A stretch of DNA of 64,000 bases from Neorhodopirellula pilleata (lineage in GTDB: Bacteria; Planctomycetota; Planctomycetia; Pirellulales; Pirellulaceae), in contig NZ_SJPM01000009.1 of assembly GCF_007859915.1 (NCBI RefSeq), forward strand, positions 238,024 to 302,023, read 5' to 3'. Positions 44,776 to 54,245 of the stretch are shown piece after piece. The stretch's first letter is position 1, and each line of letters starts with the position of its first letter. The position numbers and the translations under genes are program-made. A model generated the notes under the pieces. That model ran no database searches and was not told the DNA's origin. It saw nothing but the letters and a program-made list of their open reading frames with translations.

Positions 44776-45669
44776 ATGGCCAACGCACGTGCCCTCGATA
44801 AACGACGCAAATCAATTCGTAACATCCGCAAAATCACGCGGACGATGGAACTGATCGCGACGGCTCGCTACAAAAAGGCGATGGACCGTGCTGCGGCTGC
44901 GACCGCCTACACGGACCAAATCACCAAGATCGTCAGCCGCCTTGCTGCGGCTGGTCTGGATGTGAAGCACCCGCTGCTGGAACAGCGAGAGAAGACCAAT
45001 TCGGCGAGAGTTCTCGTGTTGGCTAGCAATCGCGGACTTTGCGGCGGCTACAATGCGTCGATCTTGCGAACCGCCGTTCCGCAGATCAATGAACTGAAGT
45101 CACAAATCAGCAAGGTCGCCGTCGACGTCAGCGGAAAACGTGGCATCAACGGAATGAAGTTCCGGGGAATCCGAACCGAAGCCGGATACTTGCAGTTCGA
45201 AGACCAACCCGCGTATGCGGAAGTCGAAAAAATCGCCGACGGATATTTGAATCAATACATCACCGGCGAGATCGATCGACTGGACGTTGTCTACACAAGG
45301 TTTATCAGTACTTCCAAGCAAATCGCGACCGTTGAAACCCTGCTTCCGCTCGGTTCGCTCGCCGACGATTCGGCCGGCTCCGCAACCGGCGCGGGCGAAG
45401 CCGGCAGCGCTGAATACGAGTTCCTGCCGTCGGCAGAATCGATTTTGGAAGAAGTCGTTCCGACCAGCTTCAAAGTCAAACTGTTTAAGTGTTTCCTCGA
45501 CGCCGCCGTCAGCGAGCAAGTCGCTCGAATGATCGCGATGAAGGGAGCCACCGAAAGCGCCGGCGACATGATCAAACAGCTTTCAATGACGTACAACCGT
45601 GCTCGACAAAGTCAAATCACCGGCGAGATCATGGAAATCATCGGCGGCGTGGAGGCTTTGGAAGGCTAA
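44776..45669 (+). CDS. atpG: ATP synthase F1 subunit gamma
   Basis: 297 residues. The gamma subunit is the rotor shaft coupling c-ring rotation to catalysis. The N-terminus ALDKRRKSIRNIRKITRTME and the C-terminus SMTYNRARQSQITGEIMEII carry the conserved shaft helices, and VLASNRGLCGGYNASI is the family loop. A short Gly/Ala/Ser-rich insertion (SAGSATGAGEAGSAEYEF region, about 195-215) lies in the globular part. ATG at 44776 with GGCGGAG upstream as Shine-Dalgarno sequence, 19 bases after atpA. Confidence 0.96.
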   Translation: MANARALDKRRKSIRNIRKITRTMELIATARYKKAMDRAAAATAYTDQITKIVSRLAAAGLDVKHPLLEQREKTNSARVLVLASNRGLCGGYNASILRTAVPQINELKSQISKVAVDVSGKRGINGMKFRGIRTEAGYLQFEDQPAYAEVEKIADGYLNQYITGEIDRLDVVYTRFISTSKQIATVETLLPLGSLADDSAGSATGAGEAGSAEYEFLPSAESILEEVVPTSFKVKLFKCFLDAAVSEQVARMIAMKGATESAGDMIKQLSMTYNRARQSQITGEIMEIIGGVEALEG

Positions 45670-45829
45670 CGCCCTCCAAGGCGGCTTTTGGCTACTAGCG
45701 TTTGGCTATTAGCTCAAAGCCCTGGCACTCGACGAATGATTCGCCACCAAACAACAACTCATTACTTTCAATCAAACCCATCTGGCCCAAAGCCAACCGC
45801 TAACTGCTTACCGCCAACAGCTATCAAAA
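45670..45829. repeat. Degenerate heptamer-type insertion between atpG and atpD
   Basis: The 160 bases include GGCTTTTGGCTACTAGCG and TTTGGCTATTAGC (about 45683-45713), and facing units CCAAAGCCAACCGCTAAC and TACCGCCAACAGC (about 45787-45820). They look like a decayed copy of the GGCTTTT/GCCAATAG repeats. Other atp gaps here are shorter or free of such repeats. Confidence 0.65.
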
Positions 45830-47278
45830 ATGACTGCAACTGAAACTGCCACCGGCGTCGGCCGTGTTACCCAAGTCATCGGATCGACTTTCGATGCCGA
45901 GTTCGTCGGCAAATTGCCTTCGATTTACAACGCACTTCGCATTCGAAGCGAGCACAAGGGCGTGTCGATCAACTTGGTCGGCGAAGTCCAACAACACCTC
46001 GGCGGCGGCCGCGTGCGGGCGATCGCCCTGGGAAGTACCGAAGGCATGATGCGGGGCATGGAAGTCGTCGATACCGGCAAACCGGTTTCGGTTCCCGTCG
46101 GACAAAAGACACTCGGTCGCGTCTTCAACGTTCTTGGCGAGCCGATCGACAAACGTGGCGACGTCGAAGCCGATGATTACTGGCCGATTCACCGCCAAGC
46201 TCCCCCGGTCAACGAACTGTCCACCAACACCGAGTTGTTCGAAACCGGCATCAAGGTTGTTGACTTGCTGACCCCGTTCGTCCGCGGTGGGAAGGCCGGT
46301 TTGTTCGGCGGTGCGGGTCTAGGCAAGACGGTTATTTTGACCGAGTTGATCGCCCGGATCGCGTCGAGCCACGGCGGTTACTCCGTGTTCGCCGGCGTCG
46401 GTGAGCGGACCCGTGAAGGCACCGACTTGTGGCTCGAAATGCAAGAAACCGAAATCGGTTCGACCGGCCGTAAGGTCATCGAGCAGACCTGTATGGTGTT
46501 CGGACAAATGAACGAGCCACCGGGATCACGTCTTCGAGTTGCGTTGTCGGCACTGACGATGGCTGAGTACTTCCGTGATACGACCGGTGCGGACACGCTG
46601 TTGTTCGTCGACAACATTTTCCGATTCTCGCAAGCCGGTTCGGAAGTGTCCGCACTTCTCGGTCGGATGCCTTCGGCGGTGGGTTATCAACCGACACTCG
46701 CGACCGAAATGGGCGCGTTGCAAGAACGAATCACGTCGACCAAACAAGGGGCGATCACATCGGTGCAAGCCGTTTACGTTCCCGCCGACGATCCGACCGA
46801 CCCCGCTCCCGCGACCGCCTTCGGTCAATTGGACGCGTTCATTTATCTGGAACGTTCGATCTCGGAAAAGGGGATTTATCCGGCGATCGACCCGTTGGCG
46901 TCGAACTCACGGATTCTTGACCCGCAGTACGTCGGCGAGCGTCACTACGCGATCGCTCGTCGCGTGCAAACGATTTTGCAGCGTTATCGTGAACTCCAAG
47001 ACATCATCGCGATTCTCGGTGTCGATGAATTGAGCGAAGACGACAAGATCATCGTCCACCGTGCCCGACGAATCGAACGATTCTTGTCCCAACCGTTCCT
47101 CGTCGCGGAAGTCTTCATCGGCAAGCCCGGTGAAATCACTTCGCTCGAAGACACGATCCGCAGTTTCGAAGAAATCTGCGACGGTAAGTGGGATCACTTG
47201 CCCGAGCAAGCGTTCATGTACGTCGGAGCGATCGAGCAAGCCGAAGCACAAGCCAAGAAGATGGAGTCGAAATCCTAA
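45830..47278 (+). CDS. atpD: ATP synthase F1 subunit beta
   Basis: 482 residues, standard length. This is the catalytic subunit. Walker A is GGAGLGKT (about 160), the catalytic Glu is in GVGERTREGTDLW, Walker B is DTLLFVDNIFRFSQAGSE, and the C-terminal LSEEDK-like segment reads LSEDDKIIVHRARRIERFLS with the conserved DELSE lever motif just before it. ATG at 45830. Its TAA overlaps the atpC ATG by one base. Confidence 0.97.
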   Translation: MTATETATGVGRVTQVIGSTFDAEFVGKLPSIYNALRIRSEHKGVSINLVGEVQQHLGGGRVRAIALGSTEGMMRGMEVVDTGKPVSVPVGQKTLGRVFNVLGEPIDKRGDVEADDYWPIHRQAPPVNELSTNTELFETGIKVVDLLTPFVRGGKAGLFGGAGLGKTVILTELIARIASSHGGYSVFAGVGERTREGTDLWLEMQETEIGSTGRKVIEQTCMVFGQMNEPPGSRLRVALSALTMAEYFRDTTGADTLLFVDNIFRFSQAGSEVSALLGRMPSAVGYQPTLATEMGALQERITSTKQGAITSVQAVYVPADDPTDPAPATAFGQLDAFIYLERSISEKGIYPAIDPLASNSRILDPQYVGERHYAIARRVQTILQRYRELQDIIAILGVDELSEDDKIIVHRARRIERFLSQPFLVAEVFIGKPGEITSLEDTIRSFEEICDGKWDHLPEQAFMYVGAIEQAEAQAKKMESKS

Positions 47279-47664
47279 TGTCGATTCGATGTGTCGTCGT
47301 CACGCCCGAGCGAACTGAATTGGATCGCGAAGCCGAGTTCGTGGCGCTACCGATGTTCGATGGTGAGTTGGGCGTACTCAACGGTCGCGCCCCGATGATC
47401 GGTCGTTTAGGTTTCGGCGTGTTGCGATTGCAAACGACCGCCGGCCCGGAACGGTACTTCGTCGACGGAGGATTCGCGCAGGTCGAGAACGATCTGGTCA
47501 GTATCCTGACGGCCCGAGCCATCCCCGTGGACATGCTCAATACCGACGAGGCGTCCAAGTCGCTCGCGGACGCTTTGGCGCTACCATCCGATACGCCCGA
47601 GCAGTCCCAAATCAAAGACGCCGCCGTCCGCAGAGCCCGAGGCCAGCTGCGAGCCTCGCGGTAA
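47278..47664 (+). CDS. atpC: ATP synthase F1 subunit epsilon
   Basis: 128 residues. The N-terminal beta sandwich is clear (IRCVVVTPERTELDREAEFV, ALPMFDGELGVLNGRAPMIG, ERYFVDGGFAQVENDLVSIL), followed by a shorter, Ala/Leu-rich helical C-terminus. Epsilon contacts gamma and the c-ring and inhibits ATP hydrolysis. The ATG at 47278 overlaps the atpD stop (TAATG), so the two are coupled. It closes the operon; no clear terminator hairpin with a T-run follows. Confidence 0.94.
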   Translation: MSIRCVVVTPERTELDREAEFVALPMFDGELGVLNGRAPMIGRLGFGVLRLQTTAGPERYFVDGGFAQVENDLVSILTARAIPVDMLNTDEASKSLADALALPSDTPEQSQIKDAAVRRARGQLRASR

Positions 47665-48630
47665 AGTCCCCCAGGCCTATTCCAATTTTTGGATCGCCCC
47701 ATCTTTCAGCAACGACGCGCGGAAGTCATTTCCTGACCGCTGATACCTCTCCCCCGACGAACGTAAGACCGCTGATTGAATCAGCCGTTTTGCTATTAAC
47801 CGCGTGTTGATTTAGTTTGCGTCGTAACCCGAAGCGTAAGCGAGGGATCATTGATATTGGCTCATCCCTCGATTACGCATTTTGAAGCTGCGATTTTTTC
47901 GTAACCCGCTGCGTAAGCGAGGGATCATTGTATTGGCTCATGTCCCTCTCACGCAGCGAGTTACGAAAAACCAATGCCACAGGCAAAAGCGCTACTTCAA
48001 AACTCACGCGTCGGGTTTTGATGAGGATTAAACCATCAACCCTCGAACGTTGGCCTGTCAAAAGGTTCGTGTTGCGGGCGCTTTGGTTTGCGCAAGGTTT
48101 CTATCCCGAAGGGATCATAGCCATTAGCCGGAGGTTCGAGCGCAGCGAACACCTCCGGTTAGTGATCTGCGCGATCTCTCGACCCAGAAAGGGTCGCAGA
48201 TTCTACATCAGTGATTGCCGTATTTCGTGCTATTTTAATGCGGTTGATACCAGCCCAAAGCGTAACCCTCCCAGGCCCGAAGCGGGTCGGCACGGTTTTC
48301 GGGCCAACGGCCCATCCGTTTGCCCAGCCCAGTCCGAAGGACTGGGTGATCTCTGTCACCTCTCCCGAACGCAGTTTGGGGGAGGTCGAGCGACGACGTT
48401 TTTCGCTTTTGAGTGGCGGTTGCCATGAGAGAATTCCTCGATTGAAGGGCGGAAGCTGATTCCTTCAATGAGAGCACTGAGACTGCCCCAGGGATAGATT
48501 TTGGCTATCTTAGGTACATACCAGGCTTCCAGTCTGTGAAGGATTCTACTCACAGGCTGGAAGCCTATGCCACCGTGTGGGGAAACCTGCGAGTTGCTGA
48601 TCGGTGTCCCGATCGGGTATCCTGCACTGT
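47665..48630. repeat. Long repeat island between the atp operon and the helicase
   Basis: 966 bases without a supported gene. Contents: a composite REPIN-like element (about 47801-48040) with AACCCGAAGCGTAAGCGAGG and AACCCGCTGCGTAAGCGAGG modules and the tail CCAATGCCACAGGCAAAAG also seen near 9788; a 60-base element shared with 21990-22049 (48293-48352); an ATTAGCCGGAGG...CCTCCGGTTAG inverted repeat near 48122-48162; and a 17-base inverted repeat with one mismatch (48523-48539 with 48550-48566). The helicase promoter should be in the last 60 bases but is not recognisable. Confidence 0.78.
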
Positions 48631-50994
48631 ATGGAAGCTATTACCAACAATTTGACCGCGGCCCAGGCCGAAGCGGTCACGCACATCGACGGACCGTTGC
48701 TCATCATTGCCGGTCCCGGTTCGGGGAAAACTCGGGTCGTCACGCACCGCATTGCTCACATGCTGCATCGTGGCGTGCGGCCGTTTCAAATTGCGGCGCT
48801 AACGTTCACGAACAAAGCCGCCGATGAAATGCGGATGCGGGTTAATTTGCTCGCCCCCGGCCAGCCCGTTTGGATGGGCACGTTTCACCGGTTCTGCGCC
48901 CAACAGCTTCGCCGATACGCGTCGATGGTGGGATTGCAGGAGAACTACTCGATCTACGACACATCCGATTCCAAATCGGCGATGAAACGGGCGATCGCAG
49001 CGGCGGGCGTCTCGACCACACATTCGACGCCCGAACAAATCGCGTCGGCGATTTCGCGAGCCAAGAACCGCTTGATCACTCCTGAGATCATGCAGCAACA
49101 ATCCGGTCGTGCGAGCGATTCGGTGGCGGCGCGGGTTTATCCGGTCTACCAACAACAACTTCTGCTCGCCAACGCCGTCGATTTCGACGACCTGCTGTAT
49201 CACTTCGCGAGGTTGCTGCGCGAAAACCCAGAGGTTCGCGGTGAACTCGATGCGAAGCTGAAGTACATCATGGTCGACGAGTACCAAGACACGAACTTGG
49301 CGCAGTACGCGATCGTCCGCGCGATGTCCGTCGACCATCCCAACCTAGCCGTCACCGGCGATCCCGACCAATCGATCTACGGTTGGCGGGGAGCTGACCT
49401 GAACAACATCTTGGATTTCGAAAAGGATTACCCGAACGTCAAGACGGTTCGTTTGGAACAGAACTATCGAAGCACACCGAACATCCTCGCCGTCGCCGAT
49501 CAATTGATCCGCCACAACCGTCGTCGCAAACCGAAGGAGCTGTTCACTGAGAATCCCGACGGCGAAAACGTCATCCTACGACAATACGAAGACGGTTATC
49601 AGGAAGCCGACGAGATCGCCGACGAGATCGCCACTCAAATGATGGCCGGCAATGCCGAGCCGCGTGACTTCGCAATTTTTTGTCGCATGAACGCGCTGAC
49701 CCGGTCGCTCGAACACGCACTGCGCAACCGAGGCTTGCCGTACCAAATCGTCAACGGCGTCGAGTTTTATCAACGCAAAGAGGTTAAAGACCTGCTCGCT
49801 TACTTGCATTTGATTAACAACCCGTCCCACGACGTCGCGTTCCAACGCGTCGTCAACACGCCCACCCGTGGTATCGGAGCGACGACGATCGGACGCTTGC
49901 AACGGTTTGCCGATTCGCAGCGCATTCCGATGCTCGAGGCCGCCCGACGGGCCAATGAAATCGACGCGTTGTCCAAGCGTGCCGTCACGATGGTTTCCAA
50001 GTTCGTGACGATCTACGACCGACTTCGCAAGAAAGCCACCGCGAGCCTCGAGGACTTGCTGCGATACCTTGTCGAAGAAACCCACTACATCGACTTTTTG
50101 GAAAAGTCGGCGATGGAAAAGGAAGACGCCAACCCGGCGGCGAACGTCGACGAATTGATTTCGGCAGCGGTCGAGTTCGATCGCATGCACCCCGACGACG
50201 GATCGCTCGATGCTTTCTTAGAACAAGTCGCTCTGGTCGCCGACACCGACGCGTTCGAGGATTCCAACAATCGCGTAACACTGATGACTCTGCACGCGGC
50301 CAAGGGGCTGGAGTTCCCTCGGGTGTTCGTGATCGCGGTCGAGGACGGGCTGTTGCCACACGCCCGCAGCAAAGAGAACGACCAGCAACTCGAGGAAGAA
50401 CGACGGCTCTTATTCGTCGGCATCACGCGAGCGAAACAATGGTGCCAACTGAGCTACGCGAAACGACGCAGCGTTCGGGGCGACGTGCGGCCGGTGATCC
50501 CCAGCATGTTTCTCAGCGAGCTGCCGCGGGCCGACATGACGGTCATCGAATCCCAACGCGATTACGATTTCTTTGACTCCGTTGACGAAGAGTACCCCGA
50601 CAGTTGGGATATCGTTCAGGAGCCGGCAACAACGATTCAAAGCGTGGCGATCGAGAGCAATGATGCTCCGTCGACAGTCGACCGATTGCCCAACGCGTCA
50701 GTGATTCCTGACTTGTATATGGATGAGCCATCGGCGGTTACTAAGAAACCCAAGTCATCAAAGCCGTCGATTCAGACCGGATTGAAGACGGCCAGCGAAT
50801 TGCTCGATTCCGACCGTGTGCCGTTGAATCTGTATCGCGAAGGTTCGACCGTTCGCCATCCTGAATACGGCGAGGGCAAGATCACGTCGTTAGTCGGTCG
50901 TGGTCCCAAACGAACCGCCAAAATCCTTTTCGACAATGCCACGGGCGAACAAACCTTCCGTTTGGCGTTCGCGAACTTGGAATTGGTGCAGTAA
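48631..50994 (+). CDS. UvrD/PcrA-type superfamily 1 DNA helicase
   Basis: 787 residues from the ATG at 48631 (EAITNNLTAAQAEAV); a GTG nine codons earlier is possible. The helicase motifs run in order: Q motif and Walker A IIAGPGSGKTRVVTHRIAH, Ia ALTFTNKAADEMRMRV, II VDEYQDTN, III TGDPDQSIYGWRGAD, IV VRLEQNYRSTPNIL, V LMTLHAAKGLEFPRVFVIAV and VI EERRLLFVGITRAK. The C-terminal segment REGSTVRHPEYGEGKITSLV is the Tudor-like RNA-polymerase-binding end of PcrA/UvrD. These 3'-5' helicases act in nucleotide excision repair, replication and transcription-repair coupling. UvrD and PcrA are not distinguished here. Confidence 0.95.
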   Translation: MEAITNNLTAAQAEAVTHIDGPLLIIAGPGSGKTRVVTHRIAHMLHRGVRPFQIAALTFTNKAADEMRMRVNLLAPGQPVWMGTFHRFCAQQLRRYASMVGLQENYSIYDTSDSKSAMKRAIAAAGVSTTHSTPEQIASAISRAKNRLITPEIMQQQSGRASDSVAARVYPVYQQQLLLANAVDFDDLLYHFARLLRENPEVRGELDAKLKYIMVDEYQDTNLAQYAIVRAMSVDHPNLAVTGDPDQSIYGWRGADLNNILDFEKDYPNVKTVRLEQNYRSTPNILAVADQLIRHNRRRKPKELFTENPDGENVILRQYEDGYQEADEIADEIATQMMAGNAEPRDFAIFCRMNALTRSLEHALRNRGLPYQIVNGVEFYQRKEVKDLLAYLHLINNPSHDVAFQRVVNTPTRGIGATTIGRLQRFADSQRIPMLEAARRANEIDALSKRAVTMVSKFVTIYDRLRKKATASLEDLLRYLVEETHYIDFLEKSAMEKEDANPAANVDELISAAVEFDRMHPDDGSLDAFLEQVALVADTDAFEDSNNRVTLMTLHAAKGLEFPRVFVIAVEDGLLPHARSKENDQQLEEERRLLFVGITRAKQWCQLSYAKRRSVRGDVRPVIPSMFLSELPRADMTVIESQRDYDFFDSVDEEYPDSWDIVQEPATTIQSVAIESNDAPSTVDRLPNASVIPDLYMDEPSAVTKKPKSSKPSIQTGLKTASELLDSDRVPLNLYREGSTVRHPEYGEGKITSLVGRGPKRTAKILFDNATGEQTFRLAFANLELVQ

Positions 50995-51294
50995 GGCCTT
51001 TGGCGGCTCAATCCCCCCGTCGCAACGAATGTTCAATTGGTAACCCGCATGCGTGAGCGGGGGATCTGCAGGAATCCCTCGCTCACGCTGCGGGTTACTT
51101 TATCGATACCGATTAACCAATATTTTCGGGGACGGATTCGTCTTCGTTGTGTAATGCGGGCGCAAAATTCGTGGGGAAATGGGTTGAACGCCGCAATCCA
51201 CCTGAGTGTTTGAACGTAGAAATGCGACACTGGGGAACCGACCGCTCAGGACCCTGGCGAGACGTTGTCAAAATCACGTTTGGAGAAGGCATCA
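50995..51294. repeat. Gap with REPIN-like inverted repeat
   Basis: A compact copy of the inverted-repeat family lies at 51041-51098: TAACCCGCATGCGTGAGC and its near complement with only about ten bases between the arms. The outer terminal arms are missing, so it looks like a core-only or solo copy. The rest of the gap shows only the Shine-Dalgarno GGAGAAGG before the next gene. Confidence 0.8.
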
Positions 51295-51942
51295 ATGCTG
51301 AAATTGGATACAAAACCGGAAGGAACCCCTCCGAAACCCCACGAAAGCCGGTTTTATCACAACCTCGTCCCCGCCTACCAAGCGGTCTGGCCGGCCGTCG
51401 CTCGACGTCGTATTTTCGCGAATTTGTCTTCGCTCAACATCGCCGCCGGTGCCAAAGTGCTGGAAGTCGGCGTGGGAACTGGATTAGCCTTGGATGCTTA
51501 CCCGGATCATGCCGAAGTACTCGGCGTGGATTTGTCTGAAGCGATGTTGGCCGAAGCCGAAACGATGATTGCCCGCAAAAAGTGGTCGCATGTCCGAGTT
51601 CGGCCGATGAACGCGGAACAACTCGAATTCGAGCCGGAAAGCTTTGACCTCGTGACGTCGTTTCACACGATCAGCGTGGTCTCGCGCCCCGACGAAATGA
51701 TGCGTGAGATGGTGCGGGTTTGCAAACCCGGCGGACGCATTTTGGTGATCAACCACTTCCGCAGCGAAAATCCATTGATCGCCCGCGTCGTCGACTCCGC
51801 CGGAGGACTAACCCGCCGGTTGGGCTGGAGGACCGATTTGCAGATGAACGAACTGCTCAACGAACTTCCGATCGAGATCGAAAGTTGTCACAAAGACAAC
51901 CCGCTGTCGCTGTTTCGAGTGTTGGTCGCGAAGCGGGTTTAG
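51295..51942 (+). CDS. Class I SAM methyltransferase, PmtA-like phospholipid N-methyltransferase
   Basis: 215 residues. The start (ATG 51295) is set by GGAGAAGG five bases upstream. The N-terminal SRFYHNLVPAYQAVWPAVARR is a good match to Rhodobacter-type phosphatidylethanolamine N-methyltransferase. SAM motif I is VLEVGVGTGLALDAYP, motif II VLGVDLSEAML, then FDLVTSFHTISVVSRPDEMM and RVCKPGGRILVINHF. Such enzymes methylate phosphatidylethanolamine stepwise toward phosphatidylcholine at the membrane. The lipid substrate is inferred from the N-terminal match only; a small-molecule methyltransferase remains possible. Confidence 0.82.
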   Translation: MLKLDTKPEGTPPKPHESRFYHNLVPAYQAVWPAVARRRIFANLSSLNIAAGAKVLEVGVGTGLALDAYPDHAEVLGVDLSEAMLAEAETMIARKKWSHVRVRPMNAEQLEFEPESFDLVTSFHTISVVSRPDEMMREMVRVCKPGGRILVINHFRSENPLIARVVDSAGGLTRRLGWRTDLQMNELLNELPIEIESCHKDNPLSLFRVLVAKRV

Positions 51943-52247
51943 GGGTATGCCGGGTCTTCGCCGAAGCAGCTTGACCCAGCCTACTTGCTACTTGGCCTAC
52001 TTGCTACTTGCCCTATGTTTTTCAGCCAGTTTTGCCAGCATGAATTAGCCGTCGCGAGTTCGCCCCGGTTAGTCACCGGGGAACCGCCGCTAACTGGCTG
52101 TTGGTTCAGTCCTCATCGTAACCCGAAGCGTGAGCGAGGGATACATACAGAGGCCTTGATGGCGCTGAATCCCTCGCTCACGCTTCGGGTTACGATTAAA
52201 TCAGCAGCCCGCTAGCGAGCTGTTGATTCTCGAATTCGGCAATGCGT
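51943..52247. repeat. GCCGGGTC hairpin, CTACTTG heptamers and REPIN-like element
   Basis: The gap of 305 bases holds three repeat types: a GCCGGGTC hairpin element (51947-51985), CTACTTG heptamers in two pairs (51981-52010), and a REPIN-like inverted repeat (about 52090-52216) with AACCCGAAGCGTGAGCGAGG arms and diverged outer arms ending AGCCCGCTAG. No gene is supported. Confidence 0.85.
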
Positions 52248-54116
52248 TCAGGTATCGATCAGGTCTTCCGGTGAAAGCAGTGGTAACTGGTTTTCTTCGG
52301 TTTCCTGTTTTTCCCGCCACGCTTCGTTCTTGCGATACGATTCCAATTCTTCTTTGAGCTGTTCGAGCTGTTCGTTGTCTTGCTCGGTCCCCAACTCGAC
52401 CGCCTTCTCGCTCCATTTGCGGGCGTTCTCGAAGTCGCCCGTCTCGGCGTAACCGGCGGCCAGGGTGCTCAGAATATGAGGCTCGGATTCCTCGGTCAGC
52501 TCGACCGCCCGCTTGCCAAGTTCTACCGAACGTTTTCCGTTTCGGACTTCGTCTTTGGGCGACGTGGCTAAAACCCAGGCGAGATTGTTCAAGATGCCCG
52601 AGACGGTTTTCTTGTCTGAATCGATGTCTTTGGAATCGTCCGCCGCCGCGAGGGCTGTCTCATAGTCCTCGATGGCTTCGGCATGATCTCCGACGGCAAG
52701 GTAAGCGTCCGCTCGTGAGCGAAGCACGGAAATGTTTTTCGGGTCGCTATCGAGCACATTGGTCAATGTTTCGATCGCTTTTCGGGGCCGTTCGTCTTGC
52801 AGGTACAAATTGGCCAATTGCACTTGGCGAAACGTGTCTTCGGGGTTGCGTTCGATCAATGTTTGCATGTCGGTAATCGCGTCGGCCATCCGTCCTTCTT
52901 CGATCGCGATGAAACATCGCACCACGATCGCTTGGTCGATTTGTTCGACTTGGGGCGCGATGTCTGTGGCGGCTTTGAGGTCCTGTTTGGCCGACTTGAC
53001 GTCGTCGCGTCCGAGGGCGATCTCGGCGCGTTGCAGTAACGCCAGTGGATCTTTGGGTTGCATCGCGAGGGCCTTGTTCAAGTCCGCGAACGCTTCGTCC
53101 TCTTTGTCGAGCATGCGGTACAGGATCGCTCGCAATCGATACAAGCCTTCGCTCGGGCTCGCTTGGATCGTCTTGCTGAGCAGTTCGACGGCGTCGTCGG
53201 CTCGGTCGAGTTCGACGAGCTGTTGCACGGTCGCCTGGGCAATCTGCACGTTGGTCGGATCGAGTTTTAAGACTTCTTGCAGGTCGGCAACGGCCCCGTC
53301 GACATCGCCTTTTGCCAATCGGGCTCCGGCGCGTTCACGCCACGCGTCCGCGTTCTTAGAGTTGGCCTCGATCGCCGCATTCAGGTCGGCCAGTTTCTTT
53401 TCGTTATCATCTTGAGTGACGGCTCGCAATAAATACGCTTTGCTTTGCTGGGTCGGATCGTCTTCGTAAAGCTTGATCGCGGCGGTGGTGGCTTTCTCGA
53501 TCTCCTTAACGTCGCCGTCGGGCAACAGGTTGAGCTGCGCGATCAGCATGTAGGCGTCGGCCAGCTCGGGGTCGTGCTTGACCGCCGCATTGAGCGCCCG
53601 CAGAGCTTCCGATTTGACTTGCAATTGTTGACGGCCCCGCAGTCGCACCATCGCCCCAGCCAAACCTTGACCGCGTTGCAATTGGATACTGCCCAGCATT
53701 TTTTTAGCAAAGCTTGCATTTTCGTCGCTGAGTCCTTTGGCCAGCGCTGATTCGACCAGCGCCGCGACCGCTTCCAGATCCGCGTTGGTTTGGGCGTCGA
53801 TGCGTTTCAAGACCGCTTCGTCCAAATCCGCTTGTCCGGGATCGACATCGGCGTTGATCGGCGGCGGATTGAGTGGCGGCGGGGTCAGCGCCGGGGCTTC
53901 TTGGGCGGACGCAGTCAATGCCGAGACCATCGTTCCGGCAACGAAACCGGCCATCAAGATCGTTTGGCGAACCGAAACCAGCCGCCGGACGGAAAACGTC
54001 TGAAAACGGCGCTGTGGGCCGGACTTTGCAGGCTCGGGTGTGGCTGAGGAACGGTGGTTCATCGTATGGGCAAAATCAACCAATTCGGACTCCGTCGGGA
54101 TCGGTAAACGATTCAT
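52248..54116 (-). CDS. TPR-repeat protein with N-terminal export signal
   Basis: 622 residues from the ATG at 54116; a later ATG at 54062 is possible. A long N-terminus precedes a hydrophobic segment (TILMAGFVAGTMVSALTASA), so export or membrane anchoring is likely. A Pro-rich spacer follows (ALTPPPLNPPPINADVD), then about eleven helical tetratricopeptide repeats across residues about 120-560 (for example DADAWRERAGARLAKGDVDG-type units, DPTNVQIAQATVQQLVELDR, DPKNISVLRSRADAYLAVGD). The end is charged and helical (EQDNEQLEQLKEELESYRKN). TPR arrays bind other proteins; partner unknown. Confidence 0.88.
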   Translation of the reverse strand: MNRLPIPTESELVDFAHTMNHRSSATPEPAKSGPQRRFQTFSVRRLVSVRQTILMAGFVAGTMVSALTASAQEAPALTPPPLNPPPINADVDPGQADLDEAVLKRIDAQTNADLEAVAALVESALAKGLSDENASFAKKMLGSIQLQRGQGLAGAMVRLRGRQQLQVKSEALRALNAAVKHDPELADAYMLIAQLNLLPDGDVKEIEKATTAAIKLYEDDPTQQSKAYLLRAVTQDDNEKKLADLNAAIEANSKNADAWRERAGARLAKGDVDGAVADLQEVLKLDPTNVQIAQATVQQLVELDRADDAVELLSKTIQASPSEGLYRLRAILYRMLDKEDEAFADLNKALAMQPKDPLALLQRAEIALGRDDVKSAKQDLKAATDIAPQVEQIDQAIVVRCFIAIEEGRMADAITDMQTLIERNPEDTFRQVQLANLYLQDERPRKAIETLTNVLDSDPKNISVLRSRADAYLAVGDHAEAIEDYETALAAADDSKDIDSDKKTVSGILNNLAWVLATSPKDEVRNGKRSVELGKRAVELTEESEPHILSTLAAGYAETGDFENARKWSEKAVELGTEQDNEQLEQLKEELESYRKNEAWREKQETEENQLPLLSPEDLIDT

Positions 54117-54245
54117 CCTAAATTCTCGCTGCGTTGAACGCGTGGACATATGGTGGCATGAAATTCGATCGAGGTGGGCTCGACCAACGTTTCATCGTAT
54201 CATCTTTTTCAGTTGGAAAGCCCAGGTTACTCGAATTGCCTATTC
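54117..54245. other. Divergent promoter region between TPR and dehydrogenase genes
   Basis: The short gap between two divergent genes should hold both promoters. No -35/-10 consensus, operator repeat or Shine-Dalgarno sequence was recognised. Confidence 0.35.

Noticed and set aside
47928..48428. A 166-codon open frame on the plus strand between the atp operon and the helicase
   Set aside because: It runs through REPIN-like and shared hairpin elements; its encoded residues follow the repeats, not a protein fold.
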